Shown piece after piece: positions 47,770 through 57,381 of a DNA stretch of 64,000 bases. The stretch's first letter is position 1; each line of letters opens with the position of its first letter. The DNA comes from Paenibacillus_S sp043945595. Its GTDB lineage: Bacteria > Bacillota > Bacilli > Paenibacillales > NBRC-103111. The DNA lies in assembly GCF_043945595.1 (NCBI RefSeq), contig NZ_JBIFNP010000001.1, positions 4,774,001-4,838,000 of the forward strand, read 5' to 3'. The notes under the pieces are model-generated. The model was not told where the DNA came from and did no database searches. It saw only the letters and a list, made by a program, of their open reading frames with translations. The position numbers were made by a program, and so were the translations under genes.

Positions 47770-47800
47770 GTCACAACCTCCGGTTTTCATTAAACGCCTG

Positions 47801-49477
47801 CTATGAAAGGGCGCCTTCCAATCCATGCAATTGCTTCGCGATATCCGTCTCCAAAGATTCCAGTAAATCCTCATCAAGCATCCAGTACAGATAGAACGGA
47901 TAGAAGGTATCCGTCATTCTATCCGCAAGTTCCTTACGGAATACGGATAGTTCATCCAAGGAGGCACGGGCAGCTTGGATATCTGTCTTCCCTCTGTCTG
48001 CCAGTGCTTTCTTCGTCAAGAAGGAGGTACGCACGGCGTGATAGAAGGTTTTTACGAAATATTGATAAAGATCGAGTGTCAGGTCCAATTCATCCATGAA
48101 GTACTGGGGAATGCCGAGCGTCTCCGGTGCAAGAATAGCACGCAGCTGCGCAGCTTCATCCACTGCAGCCTGCTTCTCCGCGATAATGGCTTGAATGCTT
48201 TCATCCGTCAGGGCAATTCTATCGGAAGCTCCAGGCTCCCATTGTTCCCTGCTGTGATAAGATGTTACAACATAGAAGAAATCCTGCAGGGTCGGTGAAA
48301 TCTTGCTGCTGTATTGAAAAACATGGCCGCGCGTATACAGCGTTTTTTCAATAACGGACCATGAGGCCTTCATAAATTCCTTCAGCTTCCCGGCCGCTTC
48401 GGATGATTCGGGGATTACCGCCGGTCTAGCTATCGATTCAGGGCGCATCGAGGTTTGCAGTCCGCCACGGGACCAGGCCGCGTAGATGGAGTCCAATTCC
48501 AGATCCGGATCGTTTGCCAGCATAGCGCCGCCATACAGATTCAGCATGTTCAAGCTATTAAACGTACTCGATTCATTCATTAGCTCCCAGTCCGTTCGGA
48601 ACCAAACGCCGGTTACGCCTTTTTCCCGGCAATAGCGGATTCTTGATTGCAGATCCTCCACTAAACTGCATGGGAAGACACCTAACCCGCAGTACTGCCC
48701 CCATACATCGAATTCCACCCATTGGCGCAAGCCGCCGGTATCGCCGATCTTGACATTATGAGGGAACGTCGGCCAGAAATCGTGAGGAACATTTTTCAGA
48801 GCTACGATAATCTCCTTCGATACCGAAGCCGCTGCGCCCACAACGGTGCTCTGCTCGTCAACCGTATACGTGAAGTCTCGTACAACCAAGTCCTTCTTTT
48901 TCTCGGAGAGAGGCTTATGCATCGCTTGCAGCAACTGTTTATACCAATCTGCGTTATCGGTTCGTTGGCAGCGTTCGCACCCACAAGGATTCGTAGAAAT
49001 AGACACCTTGCTCTCCCTCGTGGCCGGGCTCATAATAATGCCTGTAAGATCGGGGAACTCGGTCAGCAGCTCACGGATTTTAATTTCCAAAAATTCAAAC
49101 CAAAACGGATCAGTCGGACAAACTTTGCCTTCGGCCGTTCGAAGATGTGTGAACAGCTCCAGCAGCTCCTCCGGATACCAAATCTCTTTGACTTCCAAGT
49201 AAAAGCCGATTCCCAGGTTCTTCGCTTTCCGGATGACCTCACGCAAATAAAGGCGGCTGGAGACAATCGTCGACCGGCGCAGCGGCCAACGCTTGTACAT
49301 CATCTCCTGGGTAAAAAAAGCCTTGGGAAACACCAGTTTATCGATAATATCATTTTGATGAAAAATTAGTGCATTAAGGCCGTTCTGCGCCATAAATTCC
49401 AGAGCCCGTTCCACGGCTGCGGTGCTCCACATTCTCGAATTATGAATCTCAAGTCCTCTTAATTGAAACCATTCCAT
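47801..49477 (-). CDS. Predicted TIM-barrel glycoside-hydrolase-like protein, family not recognised
   Basis: A 558-residue soluble protein with no signal peptide. The first 330 residues read like a (beta/alpha)8 barrel: GLEIHNSRMWS, NALIFHQNDII, GIGFYLEVKEIWYPEE, LTGIIMSPATRES, DLVVRDFTYTVDE, GVTGVWFRTDWELMN. A CGCERC motif (about residue 172) could bind zinc or be structural. The remainder is helical (QYFMDELDLTLDLYQYFVKTF). Parts recall GH20/GH67-type enzymes, where a family phrase would be expected, but I cannot assign it. It lies between the transporter permease and the six-hairpin glycosidase, which supports a role in breaking down the imported sugar. Confidence 0.6.
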   Translation of the reverse strand: MEWFQLRGLEIHNSRMWSTAAVERALEFMAQNGLNALIFHQNDIIDKLVFPKAFFTQEMMYKRWPLRRSTIVSSRLYLREVIRKAKNLGIGFYLEVKEIWYPEELLELFTHLRTAEGKVCPTDPFWFEFLEIKIRELLTEFPDLTGIIMSPATRESKVSISTNPCGCERCQRTDNADWYKQLLQAMHKPLSEKKKDLVVRDFTYTVDEQSTVVGAAASVSKEIIVALKNVPHDFWPTFPHNVKIGDTGGLRQWVEFDVWGQYCGLGVFPCSLVEDLQSRIRYCREKGVTGVWFRTDWELMNESSTFNSLNMLNLYGGAMLANDPDLELDSIYAAWSRGGLQTSMRPESIARPAVIPESSEAAGKLKEFMKASWSVIEKTLYTRGHVFQYSSKISPTLQDFFYVVTSYHSREQWEPGASDRIALTDESIQAIIAEKQAAVDEAAQLRAILAPETLGIPQYFMDELDLTLDLYQYFVKTFYHAVRTSFLTKKALADRGKTDIQAARASLDELSVFRKELADRMTDTFYPFYLYWMLDEDLLESLETDIAKQLHGLEGALS

Positions 49478-49500
49478 AACTAACTACCCCTATCGATTTA

Positions 49501-50370
49501 TTATCCCTTCACACCGTGAACGGCAATACCCTCAACAAAATAACGCTGCAATAAGAAAAAAATAACTAGAATAGGCAGGATGGATACGAGAGACATAGCC
49601 ATGATCGGGCCGGCCGTCACAGAATCGCTATCCCGGAAGAAGGCGAGTGCCAGTTGCAGCGTATAGTGCTCTTTGCTTTGCAGAAACAATAAAGGGTATA
49701 AAAGATCGTTCCAGCCCCACATAAATTGAAAAATCAAATTCGTAACCAGAGCAGGCTGAACAAGCGGCATGATGATTTGAGTAAAAATCCGATATTCCGA
49801 GCAGCCGTCAATCCGTGCCGCTTCCATCAGTTCGTCAGGTACGGTTCTTACATACTGCGTCATCAAGAACGTGCCGAACGTAGCACCAAGCCCCGGTAGA
49901 ATAACAGCAGTATAGGTATCAATCAGTCCGAACAAGTTCATCATCGAATACAACGGGATCATCCGGATCTGGTCCGGGATCATCATTGCAGAAAGAACAA
50001 GCAGAAACAGGAAGCCTTTTCCTTTAAAATGGTACTTGCCGAATGCGTAACCTGCCATGGCATTGATGACGACCGTCAGCAGTACACGGGTTGCAGTAAC
50101 AAAAGAGGAGTTGACAAAATAGTCGAAAAATCCTCCCTTGACCCATCCGTCAATAAAGTTTTGAAAGGTGACATTGTCAGGAATCAGCTTTGGCGTCGCC
50201 GTATAAATCTCGCTCTGCTCCTTTAATGACATAGATACCATCCATGCAATCGGAAACAACATTAGGAGTGCGCCCGCTAACAATAATAAAAATACAGCAT
50301 ATCCGGAATAAGTGGATAGCGAAAACGTTTTTTTTCGGATCATGTTTCTTTCTCTCAGTTCGGTGCTCAC
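49501..50370 (-). CDS. Carbohydrate ABC transporter permease (MalG-like)
   Basis: A 289-residue permease with six helices. The EAA loop is ELMEAARIDGCSEYRIFTQIIMPLVQPAL, and the C-terminus ends RYFVEGIAVHGVKG, typical of the CUT1 MalG group. I chose the GTG at 50370, six bases after GGGAGGTG; an in-frame GTG at 50379 lies inside that site. It pairs with the MalF-like gene just upstream. No ATPase gene is present, so a shared MsmX-type ATPase is expected. Confidence 0.93.
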   Translation of the reverse strand: MSTELRERNMIRKKTFSLSTYSGYAVFLLLLAGALLMLFPIAWMVSMSLKEQSEIYTATPKLIPDNVTFQNFIDGWVKGGFFDYFVNSSFVTATRVLLTVVINAMAGYAFGKYHFKGKGFLFLLVLSAMMIPDQIRMIPLYSMMNLFGLIDTYTAVILPGLGATFGTFLMTQYVRTVPDELMEAARIDGCSEYRIFTQIIMPLVQPALVTNLIFQFMWGWNDLLYPLLFLQSKEHYTLQLALAFFRDSDSVTAGPIMAMSLVSILPILVIFFLLQRYFVEGIAVHGVKG

Positions 50371-50407
50371 TTCAGCCACCTCCCGTCACTCCTTTTCACA
50401 GAACAAT

Positions 50408-51268
50408 TTATTCATCGCTTTTCAAAAACTTTTGCTGTAGTATGGTGATCGCCAAAATGATTAAAAAAAGAATGACCGATAGGGCGGCTGCGTAGCCTGG
50501 TGAAAATTCCTCAAAGCCTTTGATGAAAATATATAATACGAGTACGAAGGAAGCTCTCCCCGGTCCGCCTCCGGTCATGACATAAATTTGTTCAAATACC
50601 CGAAACGATGCGGTTACCGACAAAATCACAACCAGCGACGTAATCGGCTTTAGTTGAGGAACGGTTATATAAATGAACTGCTGCCATTTGTTGGCACCAT
50701 CTATTTTTGCGGCTTCATAATAAGTACCGGAAATCCCTTGCAGTCCGGCAAGGTAAATCATCATGTAATATCCAACTCCGGCCCATATACCGACAAGCGC
50801 GAGGCATGGGATCGTCAAGTCCGGATCCAGAATCCAACGAAGCGGCGGCAAGCCGAAGCCGGCGAGAAAATTGTTAAGTATTCCGTAGTTCCCGCTAAAG
50901 ATCCATCGCCAGATCAAGCCTATGACAGACCACGAAAGTAAATACGGGATCAAATAGGCGGCACGTATTGTATTCTTCAAAGGCATTGAGCGGTTTAAGC
51001 CTACGGCTATTACCAAGCTTAATATAATCGTTGGAGGTACAAGCAGCAGCGTGTAATATAGCGTATTTTTCAATGATGTCCAAAAGGATGGGTCATTAGC
51101 TACGTTGATATAATTATCAAAGCCGATGAAGGTTGTCGTTTCGAAGGAACCATCAGTGAAGCTTAAGATAAAATTGGCAGCAAGCGGGTAAATGGCGAAC
51201 AGTAACACAAGTAAAATGTTCGGTAAAACAAATACATAGGGTGCCATACGATTTAATCTTGAATTCAT
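50408..51268 (-). CDS. Carbohydrate ABC transporter permease (MalF-like)
   Basis: A 286-residue permease with six helices. It has the CUT1 marks PYVFVLPNILLVLLFAIYPL, the EAA loop GISGTYYEAAKIDGANKWQQFIYITVPQL and VFEQIYVMTGGGPGRASFVL. It forms the channel with the MalG-like gene 38 bases downstream. A small hairpin (GGGAAGG...CTTTCCC, around 51309-51335) lies between the binding protein and this gene and may lower downstream expression. Confidence 0.93.
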   Translation of the reverse strand: MNSRLNRMAPYVFVLPNILLVLLFAIYPLAANFILSFTDGSFETTTFIGFDNYINVANDPSFWTSLKNTLYYTLLLVPPTIILSLVIAVGLNRSMPLKNTIRAAYLIPYLLSWSVIGLIWRWIFSGNYGILNNFLAGFGLPPLRWILDPDLTIPCLALVGIWAGVGYYMMIYLAGLQGISGTYYEAAKIDGANKWQQFIYITVPQLKPITSLVVILSVTASFRVFEQIYVMTGGGPGRASFVLVLYIFIKGFEEFSPGYAAALSVILFLIILAITILQQKFLKSDE

Positions 51269-51350
51269 GCAGGACCCCTCCTTCCGGAAAGCTTCTATTT
51301 ATATAGGGATGGGAAAGCCTTTCGGACCTTCCCGACCCTAAAGACCTTAT

Positions 51351-52661
51351 TTACTTTACTTCTTTTTTAATAATTTCAGCCATCTTATCCGCCGTTTGTT
51401 TAGGTGATTGCTGACCGATCACAGCGGATTGCAACTCGCGAAGCAGTTGGTCCTTCGTTTTACCATAGAAATCCTTAAGATATTGGTCTGTCAGCGTTGC
51501 ATCCAAATATTGACCTTGCTTCGTGAAAATCGGCACCAAATCGGTACGGGCAAACTTGACATCCTTCGCATCGCTGCGAGGAGGGAAGCTGGCTGTGGAA
51601 TTAGTAAAGATCGAAATAATGGCCGGGCTAACCGAGAAGTCAATGAACTTGGCAGCTCCCTCTACGTTGTTCCCTTTGAAGGCAATAACGTCGTTACCGC
51701 CGATAATTGTTGTGTTTCTTACCTTTTGGGGCATGAAGGTTACCGAATATTCGAAGCCCTTCACCTGCTGCTCCAGCGCAGAAATATTCCAAGTGCCTGA
51801 GCTGAGCCACATGCCTATTTGACCGGAAACGAAAAGACGAAGCGGGTCGTCGGTACCTTCAATGATCCCCGGTGCTGCAATACCGTCTTTATGAAGCTTG
51901 ACCGTCCAGTCGATAGCGTCTATGCTGGCCTGGTTGTTGATCGCAGGCTGATTTTTATCGTCAAGCAATGCCCCTCCGCTTTGAAACAAGAACGGCATCC
52001 AGCCGTCAAAGCTCGGTTTCTCGAACATCAACCCATAACGTACAGCTTTCTTTTCTTGAAGCAGCTTTGCATTGGCTACGAGCTGGTCCCACGTCCATGG
52101 CGCATCGTTGACCCCTGGTGCTTTAATCCCCGCTTTGTCAAACGCTGTTTTATTATAAATAACAGCTCTGATGGAATCGGCAATCGGGGCCCCGACAATC
52201 GTATTGTTCGGACGGTCTACGGCTGTACGTGTTTCGTTAAACGTTTTGAAGAAGTCCTTCGGGAGATACGGCGTTAAATCCGCAAGAACACCTGATGCTG
52301 CATAGCTGGGAACAATCGCGGTCGGTGCGAACACGACGTCGGGATAGTTTTTAGCCGATACTCGGGTTTGCAGAACCTGATAAAATTGGCTGAGCGGCAC
52401 TCCCTGCGCATTAACCTCCAGTCCGGGATTTTGCTCCTTATATTTACTAATAATCGTTTCTATGCCTGCTTTGTTATCGTCGTTTGCATATTGATATAAG
52501 ATAGATAACGGTTTCAGCTTTTGCGATGCGTTTTCCTTCGATTTGCTTTCATTCGCTGCCCCCTGCTGAGCAGCTTTGCCAGAGCTACAGCCTGCAAAAA
52601 CAGAAGCAGAAAGAGCTAGTGCACACACTAAACCAAGACCTCGACTCCATTTCTTCATCAT
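51351..52661 (-). CDS. Extracellular sugar-binding lipoprotein (family 1)
   Basis: A 436-residue solute-binding protein. The lipoprotein signal is KKWSRGLGLVCALALSASVFAGC with the lipobox FAGC. The mature part has the family 1 pattern IISKYKEQNPGLEVNAQGV, DVVFAPTAIVPSYAASGVLADLTPYL, AVIYNKTAFDKAGI and APWTWDQLVANAKLL. ATG 52661 follows AGGA by 8 bases. First gene of the five-gene sugar operon, with an 18-bp palindrome about 115 bases upstream. Confidence 0.93.
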   Translation of the reverse strand: MMKKWSRGLGLVCALALSASVFAGCSSGKAAQQGAANESKSKENASQKLKPLSILYQYANDDNKAGIETIISKYKEQNPGLEVNAQGVPLSQFYQVLQTRVSAKNYPDVVFAPTAIVPSYAASGVLADLTPYLPKDFFKTFNETRTAVDRPNNTIVGAPIADSIRAVIYNKTAFDKAGIKAPGVNDAPWTWDQLVANAKLLQEKKAVRYGLMFEKPSFDGWMPFLFQSGGALLDDKNQPAINNQASIDAIDWTVKLHKDGIAAPGIIEGTDDPLRLFVSGQIGMWLSSGTWNISALEQQVKGFEYSVTFMPQKVRNTTIIGGNDVIAFKGNNVEGAAKFIDFSVSPAIISIFTNSTASFPPRSDAKDVKFARTDLVPIFTKQGQYLDATLTDQYLKDFYGKTKDQLLRELQSAVIGQQSPKQTADKMAEIIKKEVK

Positions 52662-52775
52662 GACCCACATCCTTTTTTTAATGTATCCTCACTTCCTGTA
52701 TCCATCATACTTCGTAGCCGGAAATCGTCATACTGAACCCGCACCTATCTTTTGTCATGAAAATGTAATCGTTAT

Positions 52776-52793
52776 CCATGACATTTGTCATGG
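52776..52793. promoter_or_regulatory. 18-bp palindrome upstream of the sugar operon (candidate operator)
   Basis: CCATGACATTTGTCATGG has perfect 8-bp arms around TT. A further partial copy of the arm (TTTGTCATGA, about 52751) lies 25 bases away. Position upstream of the binding-protein gene suggests an operator. The rest of 52800-53214 holds nothing I can call beyond a small hairpin near 52921. Confidence 0.45.
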
Positions 52794-53214
52794 GTGACCA
52801 TGACGAAGCGTCAGATTGCCAGCTATAAGAACTGCGTTCATCCTCATTGAAAGCCGTCAGCAGAGTCATGTTATCCGGCAGCGCCCAAGCCCTTCCGCAG
52901 GAAAAAAAATAAGCTGATGCGGCTCATCAGCGTTTATGAATCCTTAATTCGGCTGTTTCTTTATTTGCCAGTACGGCCAATCTAGCTCTAAATCAGTTTG
53001 ACTTTGATCATGCATCATATCTATTACATCACTCTCCAAATGCGGGTATGAATAGGATCGGACTAAAGAGCAAGGCCACGCTGAGACCAATACGCTTTTG
53101 TGCCGATCCTTTTTTCACAACCCAGATGATACCTGCCTTGGCTTCCTGATTCGTCATATCCGATGTCTCCATCCTCTATGATTCTAAAATGGCAAGTCTA
53201 GCGCGTAACCAGTG

Positions 53215-53470
53215 AGTATGGAGAGCAAGAAATCATGGTTCCGAGGGATTGTCAGGGCGAGTTTGAACCGCTCGTTGTTAAGAAGCATCAGTCGAACGTA
53301 ACGGGTATCGAAGATCAATTTATTGCCTTGTACACCAAGGAAGTCAGCACGAAGGACATCCAGGATCATCTCGAAAATGTGTTCGGGATCGAAGTCTTAC
53401 CATGCTCAGTTTCAACGTAACGAATAGGATCGTTCCAATCATCAAAGAATGGCAAAACCGCAATACGTAA
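53215..53470 (+). mobile_element. Fragment of an IS256-family transposase
   Basis: The reading YGEQEIMVPRDCQGEFEP, then VVKKHQSNVTGIEDQFIALY and STKDIQDHLENVFGIEV, is the N-terminal part of an IS256 (mutator-type) transposase. After 53420 the frame shifts and continues NRIVPIIKEWQNR to about 53470. The catalytic region is absent, so this is debris. Confidence 0.75.
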
Positions 53471-53545
53471 CTCGACCTGCTATGTCTCTTACAAACTTTT
53501 TCTCCACTCGGGGAGAAGTCTTTTAAACGAGTAAAGCTATACGAT

Positions 53546-53569
53546 AAGAGAGCCCTTTCGGACTCTCTT
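53546..53569 (-). terminator. Terminator of the dehydrogenase/epimerase operon
   Basis: Arms AAGAGAG/CTCTCTT with an inner GCCC/GG part, just after the Gfo/Idh stop; on the minus strand it is followed by ATCG rather than a long T-run, so it is weaker than the others. Confidence 0.6.
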
Positions 53570-53575
53570 GCTTCT

Positions 53576-54721
53576 TCAATCCAGCGAAACCCATCTTTTC
53601 TCTTTATTACTTGTTAAAATCGCTTCTACTAGCATCATGATTCTGTGTCCATCGTCTAGCGTTGCAAATGTGCTGGAATAGCTCCGATTCGAAATTTTCA
53701 TATAGAAATCATAAAATAAATTTTTCAACCCATCAGGCCATCCCTCTTGATGTCCGCCCGGATAATGTGCTAAAGATGCAGATTCCGGCAGAAGCAAATC
53801 GGGATCCTTCGACAGTTCTCCGTTTGCTTCTCCCCGTTTCCCGATCCAAAGGCGATTGGGCTGCTCCTGATCCCACGCTAACGACGATTGGTCCGTGGCG
53901 ATTTCGAAATGCAGTCGGTTCTTTCTTCCCGCAGCTACCTGCGATACCGTGAATACGCCTTGTGCCCCATCCTGAAAGTGAATTAATACGCTTCCGTAAT
54001 CTTCGGTTGTAACCGGGACGTTCTCTCGCTCCGCATCTTCATTACTTATGAAAGTTGCAGTCTGCATCTTAGGCTTCTTTCGGACAGGATGAACCGTCTT
54101 CAAATCGGCAAAAACGCTTACGATTTTCTTACCGAGCACATACTGCACTGTGTCGCACCAATGGGAGCCGATGTCTGCCATCGCACGGGATGGACCGTTC
54201 TTCTCTGGATCCAGTCTCCAGCTATAATCGGTTTCATACAGCAGCCAATCCTGCAAATAGCCTCCGTAGACCAGATTGATTCTTCCCTGCTTGCCTTCTC
54301 GAAGCATTTCCTTTATTTGAGACACCATCGGATAATGCCTGTAGTTGAAGCAAACTCCGCTGATCACATCCGACTGCTTAGCCAATTCAGCCAGCTCTGC
54401 CGACTCACGGCTGTCAATGGCGAGCGGCTTCTCCGACAATAAATGCTTGCCCGACAAAAGCACCTTGCGGTTGATGTCGAAATGCAGAGAGTTAGGCGTA
54501 CAATTATGAACCGCCTGGATGTTCGGATCTTGCAGAAGGTCCTCAACCGTATCGTAAGCCGTCGGGATATTCATTTTCGCAGCAAATTGCTTGCTTTTGT
54601 CCGGGGAGCTTGCGCAGATTCCCCTGACCTCGACGAACGGAATGCGTCTTAGAGCTTCCATGTGCGCAAGCGCAGAGAACCCAGTTCCGGCTATGGCCAC
54701 TTTGATCATTTCCATTATCAT
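53576..54721 (-). CDS. Gfo/Idh/MocA-family oxidoreductase
   Basis: A 381-residue NAD(P)-dependent sugar dehydrogenase. Rossmann motif: KVAIAGTGFSALAHMEALRR. The family motif KHLLSEKPLA carries the active Lys; GVCFNYRHYPM follows; and DIGSHWCDTVQYVLG holds the conserved Asp and His. It would oxidise the ring or C1-C4 hydroxyl of an imported sugar. Its ATG overlaps the TGA of the epimerase gene (ATGA). With the upstream genes it forms a sugar catabolic unit, now separated from the transporter by an IS110-type element. Confidence 0.9.
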   Translation of the reverse strand: MIMEMIKVAIAGTGFSALAHMEALRRIPFVEVRGICASSPDKSKQFAAKMNIPTAYDTVEDLLQDPNIQAVHNCTPNSLHFDINRKVLLSGKHLLSEKPLAIDSRESAELAELAKQSDVISGVCFNYRHYPMVSQIKEMLREGKQGRINLVYGGYLQDWLLYETDYSWRLDPEKNGPSRAMADIGSHWCDTVQYVLGKKIVSVFADLKTVHPVRKKPKMQTATFISNEDAERENVPVTTEDYGSVLIHFQDGAQGVFTVSQVAAGRKNRLHFEIATDQSSLAWDQEQPNRLWIGKRGEANGELSKDPDLLLPESASLAHYPGGHQEGWPDGLKNLFYDFYMKISNRSYSSTFATLDDGHRIMMLVEAILTSNKEKRWVSLD

Positions 54722-55545
54722 GCACCTACTATGGATTTAATATGCTCAATCGATTGCATAGTATAAGCGTCGAGCAAATCGCCCGACTCGTTCTGCCGCG
54801 CAGTCAAATAAGGATTTGAAACCGGCGGCATAAATTCCATCGTAATCGCCCCTTGGTAACCGATCTCCTTGAGCGTGCGAAATACGTCGGCAAAATCTGT
54901 TTGGCCGAGCCCCGCCGCTTCCCGCGTATTGTCGGCGATATGAACGTGGGCCAAATAAGGGGCAATGTCGCGAAGAGCGGCACTGTGGCTGCGCTCCTCT
55001 ATGTTCATATGAAACAAATCGGCCATGATTCGCACACGGCCGTTCCCAACTTCTTCGGCAAGCTTTTTAGCGAGAGTCAATTTGTTAACCAAGTACGTCT
55101 CAAACCTGTTTAAAGCCTCAATCGCCAGATCAATGCCTTTTGTTTCAGCGTACGCTCCCGCTTCCTTCAAGCTGGCTACCGCCAGCTCCCACTCCTCCCC
55201 GGAAGTCGTATCGGCGCAGCTTTTCCCTACGGGGGTAGGAACGACAATAACGACAGAAGCGCCTAGCTGCTCCGCCATATCGACGCAATCCCTCACATAT
55301 TGGACGGCGTTACACCGTACTTCTTGATTCGGGCTGGCAAGGTCGCGCTCCTCTGTATAAATGCCACAGATCGAGGTACATGCCAGCTCGTACTTGTTTA
55401 ACAGCAATTGAACGGAAGCCAAATCCATTTGATATGGCTCGCCCGCCAATTCCACACCATCGTAACCGAACCTTTTAAGCCGTTGCAGGCTCTTTTCCAG
55501 TTCTTCATTCCCATAGATCCATTGAGTCGCACTATATTTATACAT
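54718..55545 (-). CDS. Sugar phosphate isomerase/epimerase (TIM barrel)
   Basis: A 275-residue xylose-isomerase-like barrel, related to D-tagatose/psicose 3-epimerases. Likely metal ligands: Glu in IDLAIEALNRFETYL, Asp in RIMADLFHMNIEE, His in AHVHIADN and Glu in GAITMEFMPP. ATG 55545 follows AGGAGGAG. A paralogue with the same motifs lies at 61617-62450, on the far side of the IS110 element, which supports one original operon. Confidence 0.9.
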   Translation of the reverse strand: MYKYSATQWIYGNEELEKSLQRLKRFGYDGVELAGEPYQMDLASVQLLLNKYELACTSICGIYTEERDLASPNQEVRCNAVQYVRDCVDMAEQLGASVVIVVPTPVGKSCADTTSGEEWELAVASLKEAGAYAETKGIDLAIEALNRFETYLVNKLTLAKKLAEEVGNGRVRIMADLFHMNIEERSHSAALRDIAPYLAHVHIADNTREAAGLGQTDFADVFRTLKEIGYQGAITMEFMPPVSNPYLTARQNESGDLLDAYTMQSIEHIKSIVGA

Positions 55546-55960
55546 TCCGTTCTCCTCCTACTATAAAGTAATGTTTTCTCCTGGTTTCTCACGAATTCTC
55601 AATATTTCAACTTTGACAGCTTGAGCGATAATAGTGGAGAATGCGGCCTGTGCAACTGATTGAAGTCAGAGCGTAGGCGGGAATAGAGCTTAGGATATCA
55701 GATTCCAAAACTGTGGATTATTCGGTATGATCGCACAGTTGGATATCCACATTCACCCTCGAGGTTTACCCTCCCATGTCACGCTGGGTCTATGCCCTCA
55801 CATTCCTTCGTTCTACCTCTCAAGGGGTGGATGCCGATTCTTGCTCCTTTACGGGGTCGTTGCCCTTATGGAATATTGTTCGTCGGCTTCTCCGGTGCTT
55901 CCGTTGTCATAGTTGTTCACTTGTGAATAATGCGAGATTCCAGGTATTTGCTTTCTTGCT
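55546..55960 (-). other. Noncoding tail of the IS110-type element plus epimerase leader
   Basis: Between the transposase stop and the epimerase start are 415 bases without a gene. The 300 bases next to the transposase are rich in short inverted repeats, including AACTGTG (55709-55715) with CACAGTT (55734-55740), each flanked by GGATATC. IS110 elements carry a noncoding end that produces the bridge (seeker) RNA guiding the recombinase; in the IS1111 branch it is downstream of the gene, in the IS110 branch upstream. This long structured tail is the better candidate here. The exact element end could not be fixed. Confidence 0.45.
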
Positions 55961-57259
55961 CTAAGCAGCCTCTTGCTGTATCTGGTAGCTCCTAACGGGA
56001 CCCATAACGTCAATTGCGTTGTACTCTCTTTGCTTTGTCCCCAGCGTGTGCAGAACTCGAATGAGTTTGCCACACAAGGCGATGAGGGACTGCTTTTTCT
56101 TGAGTGGATTTTGGCTTCGCGTTGTATAGTGCTTGTGAAGCGACTTAAAAGCCTCATTCTTAGCCACCATTGGCATCACCGCGCGGTACAAGAGCGCTCG
56201 CAGGCGTGATCGTCCTCGCTTGCTAATTCCCGTCTTGCCCTTGCGTTTACCCGAGCTGTTCTCTTTGAGGTTTAGCCCGGCGAGTCGAATAATTTGTTGA
56301 CCGTGATCGTAGTTGTTTAGATCCCCAACCTCAGCTAGAAATCCAGCCACGGTAATCGCTCCAACTCCCGGTACGGTCAGCATTTGTATTACTCCAGGAA
56401 TGTTCTCCAGGATCCGCATGACTTGCCCCATAATGGATTCCAGTTGATCGTTAAACAGGTCGAACTGCCCGAGCAGCGTATGAAGTTCCATTCGAGCCGC
56501 GACGGCGCCTTCTACCAGTCCGATAGACGCAACAGCGACAGCGTATAGCTTTTCTGCACGCTTGATCCCCACGCCACGCTTCACGTCCGTCTTCCAGTGA
56601 GCCAGGACGTCTCTGGCCCCCTTGGCGACGATGTCTGCCGGCAACGGAAATGCCCTCATCGTCATGAGCGAAGCTTTGCCGTCCCAATCCTTAAAGACAC
56701 CGATGTACTCCGGAAAAAACCTGTCAAACCAGTTGCCGATGCGACCTTTCACTTGCGTCAAGCTGGCCGACACCTTCTCCCGCAGGTTCATCAGGATTCG
56801 TAAATCTGCGTATTCTTTTGTAGGCAATTTCGGCTCCGAGTACTTCCCGTTCCGAATGAGATCCGCAATGACTTTGGCATCTTTATAGTCGCTTTTCGTC
56901 TGCGAGTTGTCCTCAAGTTCTTTCGTCTTGCTGACATGATGCGGATTGACGACAACGACCTGAATGCCTTGTTCCTGCAGAAATGCTGCGAGCGGGAACC
57001 AATAGTGTCCGGTTGGCTCAATTCCAAACACAATATCAGTCTTGCCATGTGTTTGTCCGAGCTCCTTCATCCACGTCGCCAGTTTTGTCAACCCTCCCTG
57101 ATCGTTGTGGAACACGCAATCCTTGCCCAGTTCAATTCCACGAAAATCTACTGCACGCGCTACATGAATCTTCTTGGCAATGTCCGCACCGACAACCAGC
57201 GTCGAATCGGTAATTCGTGTAATCCGTTGATTCTGTTTCTGTTTTAGCTTATGCTTCAT
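55961..57259 (-). mobile_element. IS110-family transposase (DEDD recombinase), intact
   Basis: A 432-residue enzyme starting at ATG 57259 (MKHKLKQKQNQRITR). The N-terminal RuvC-like DEDD domain is complete: Asp in LVVGADIAKKIHVA, Glu in IVFGIEPTGHYWF, and Asp pair in SDYKDAKVIADLI. The C-terminal domain has VPGVGAITVAGFLAEVGDL, RLAGLNLKENSSGKRKGKTGISKRG with the conserved Ser, and ends in a basic helix. IS110 elements recombine without terminal inverted repeats. It has inserted in the same orientation as the operon, between the MalG-like gene and the second epimerase gene. It looks active. Confidence 0.92.
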
Positions 57260-57381
57260 AGTAGGTGCCTCTTTTCGTATGTGGGTTTTGTTCTTTTGGT
57301 CGAGAACAACGATTCCCAGTATACAAGAGGCGCTTTTTTCGTTCAAAGCTCAAATTACTTCATTACAGGAATGGCTCCTTC

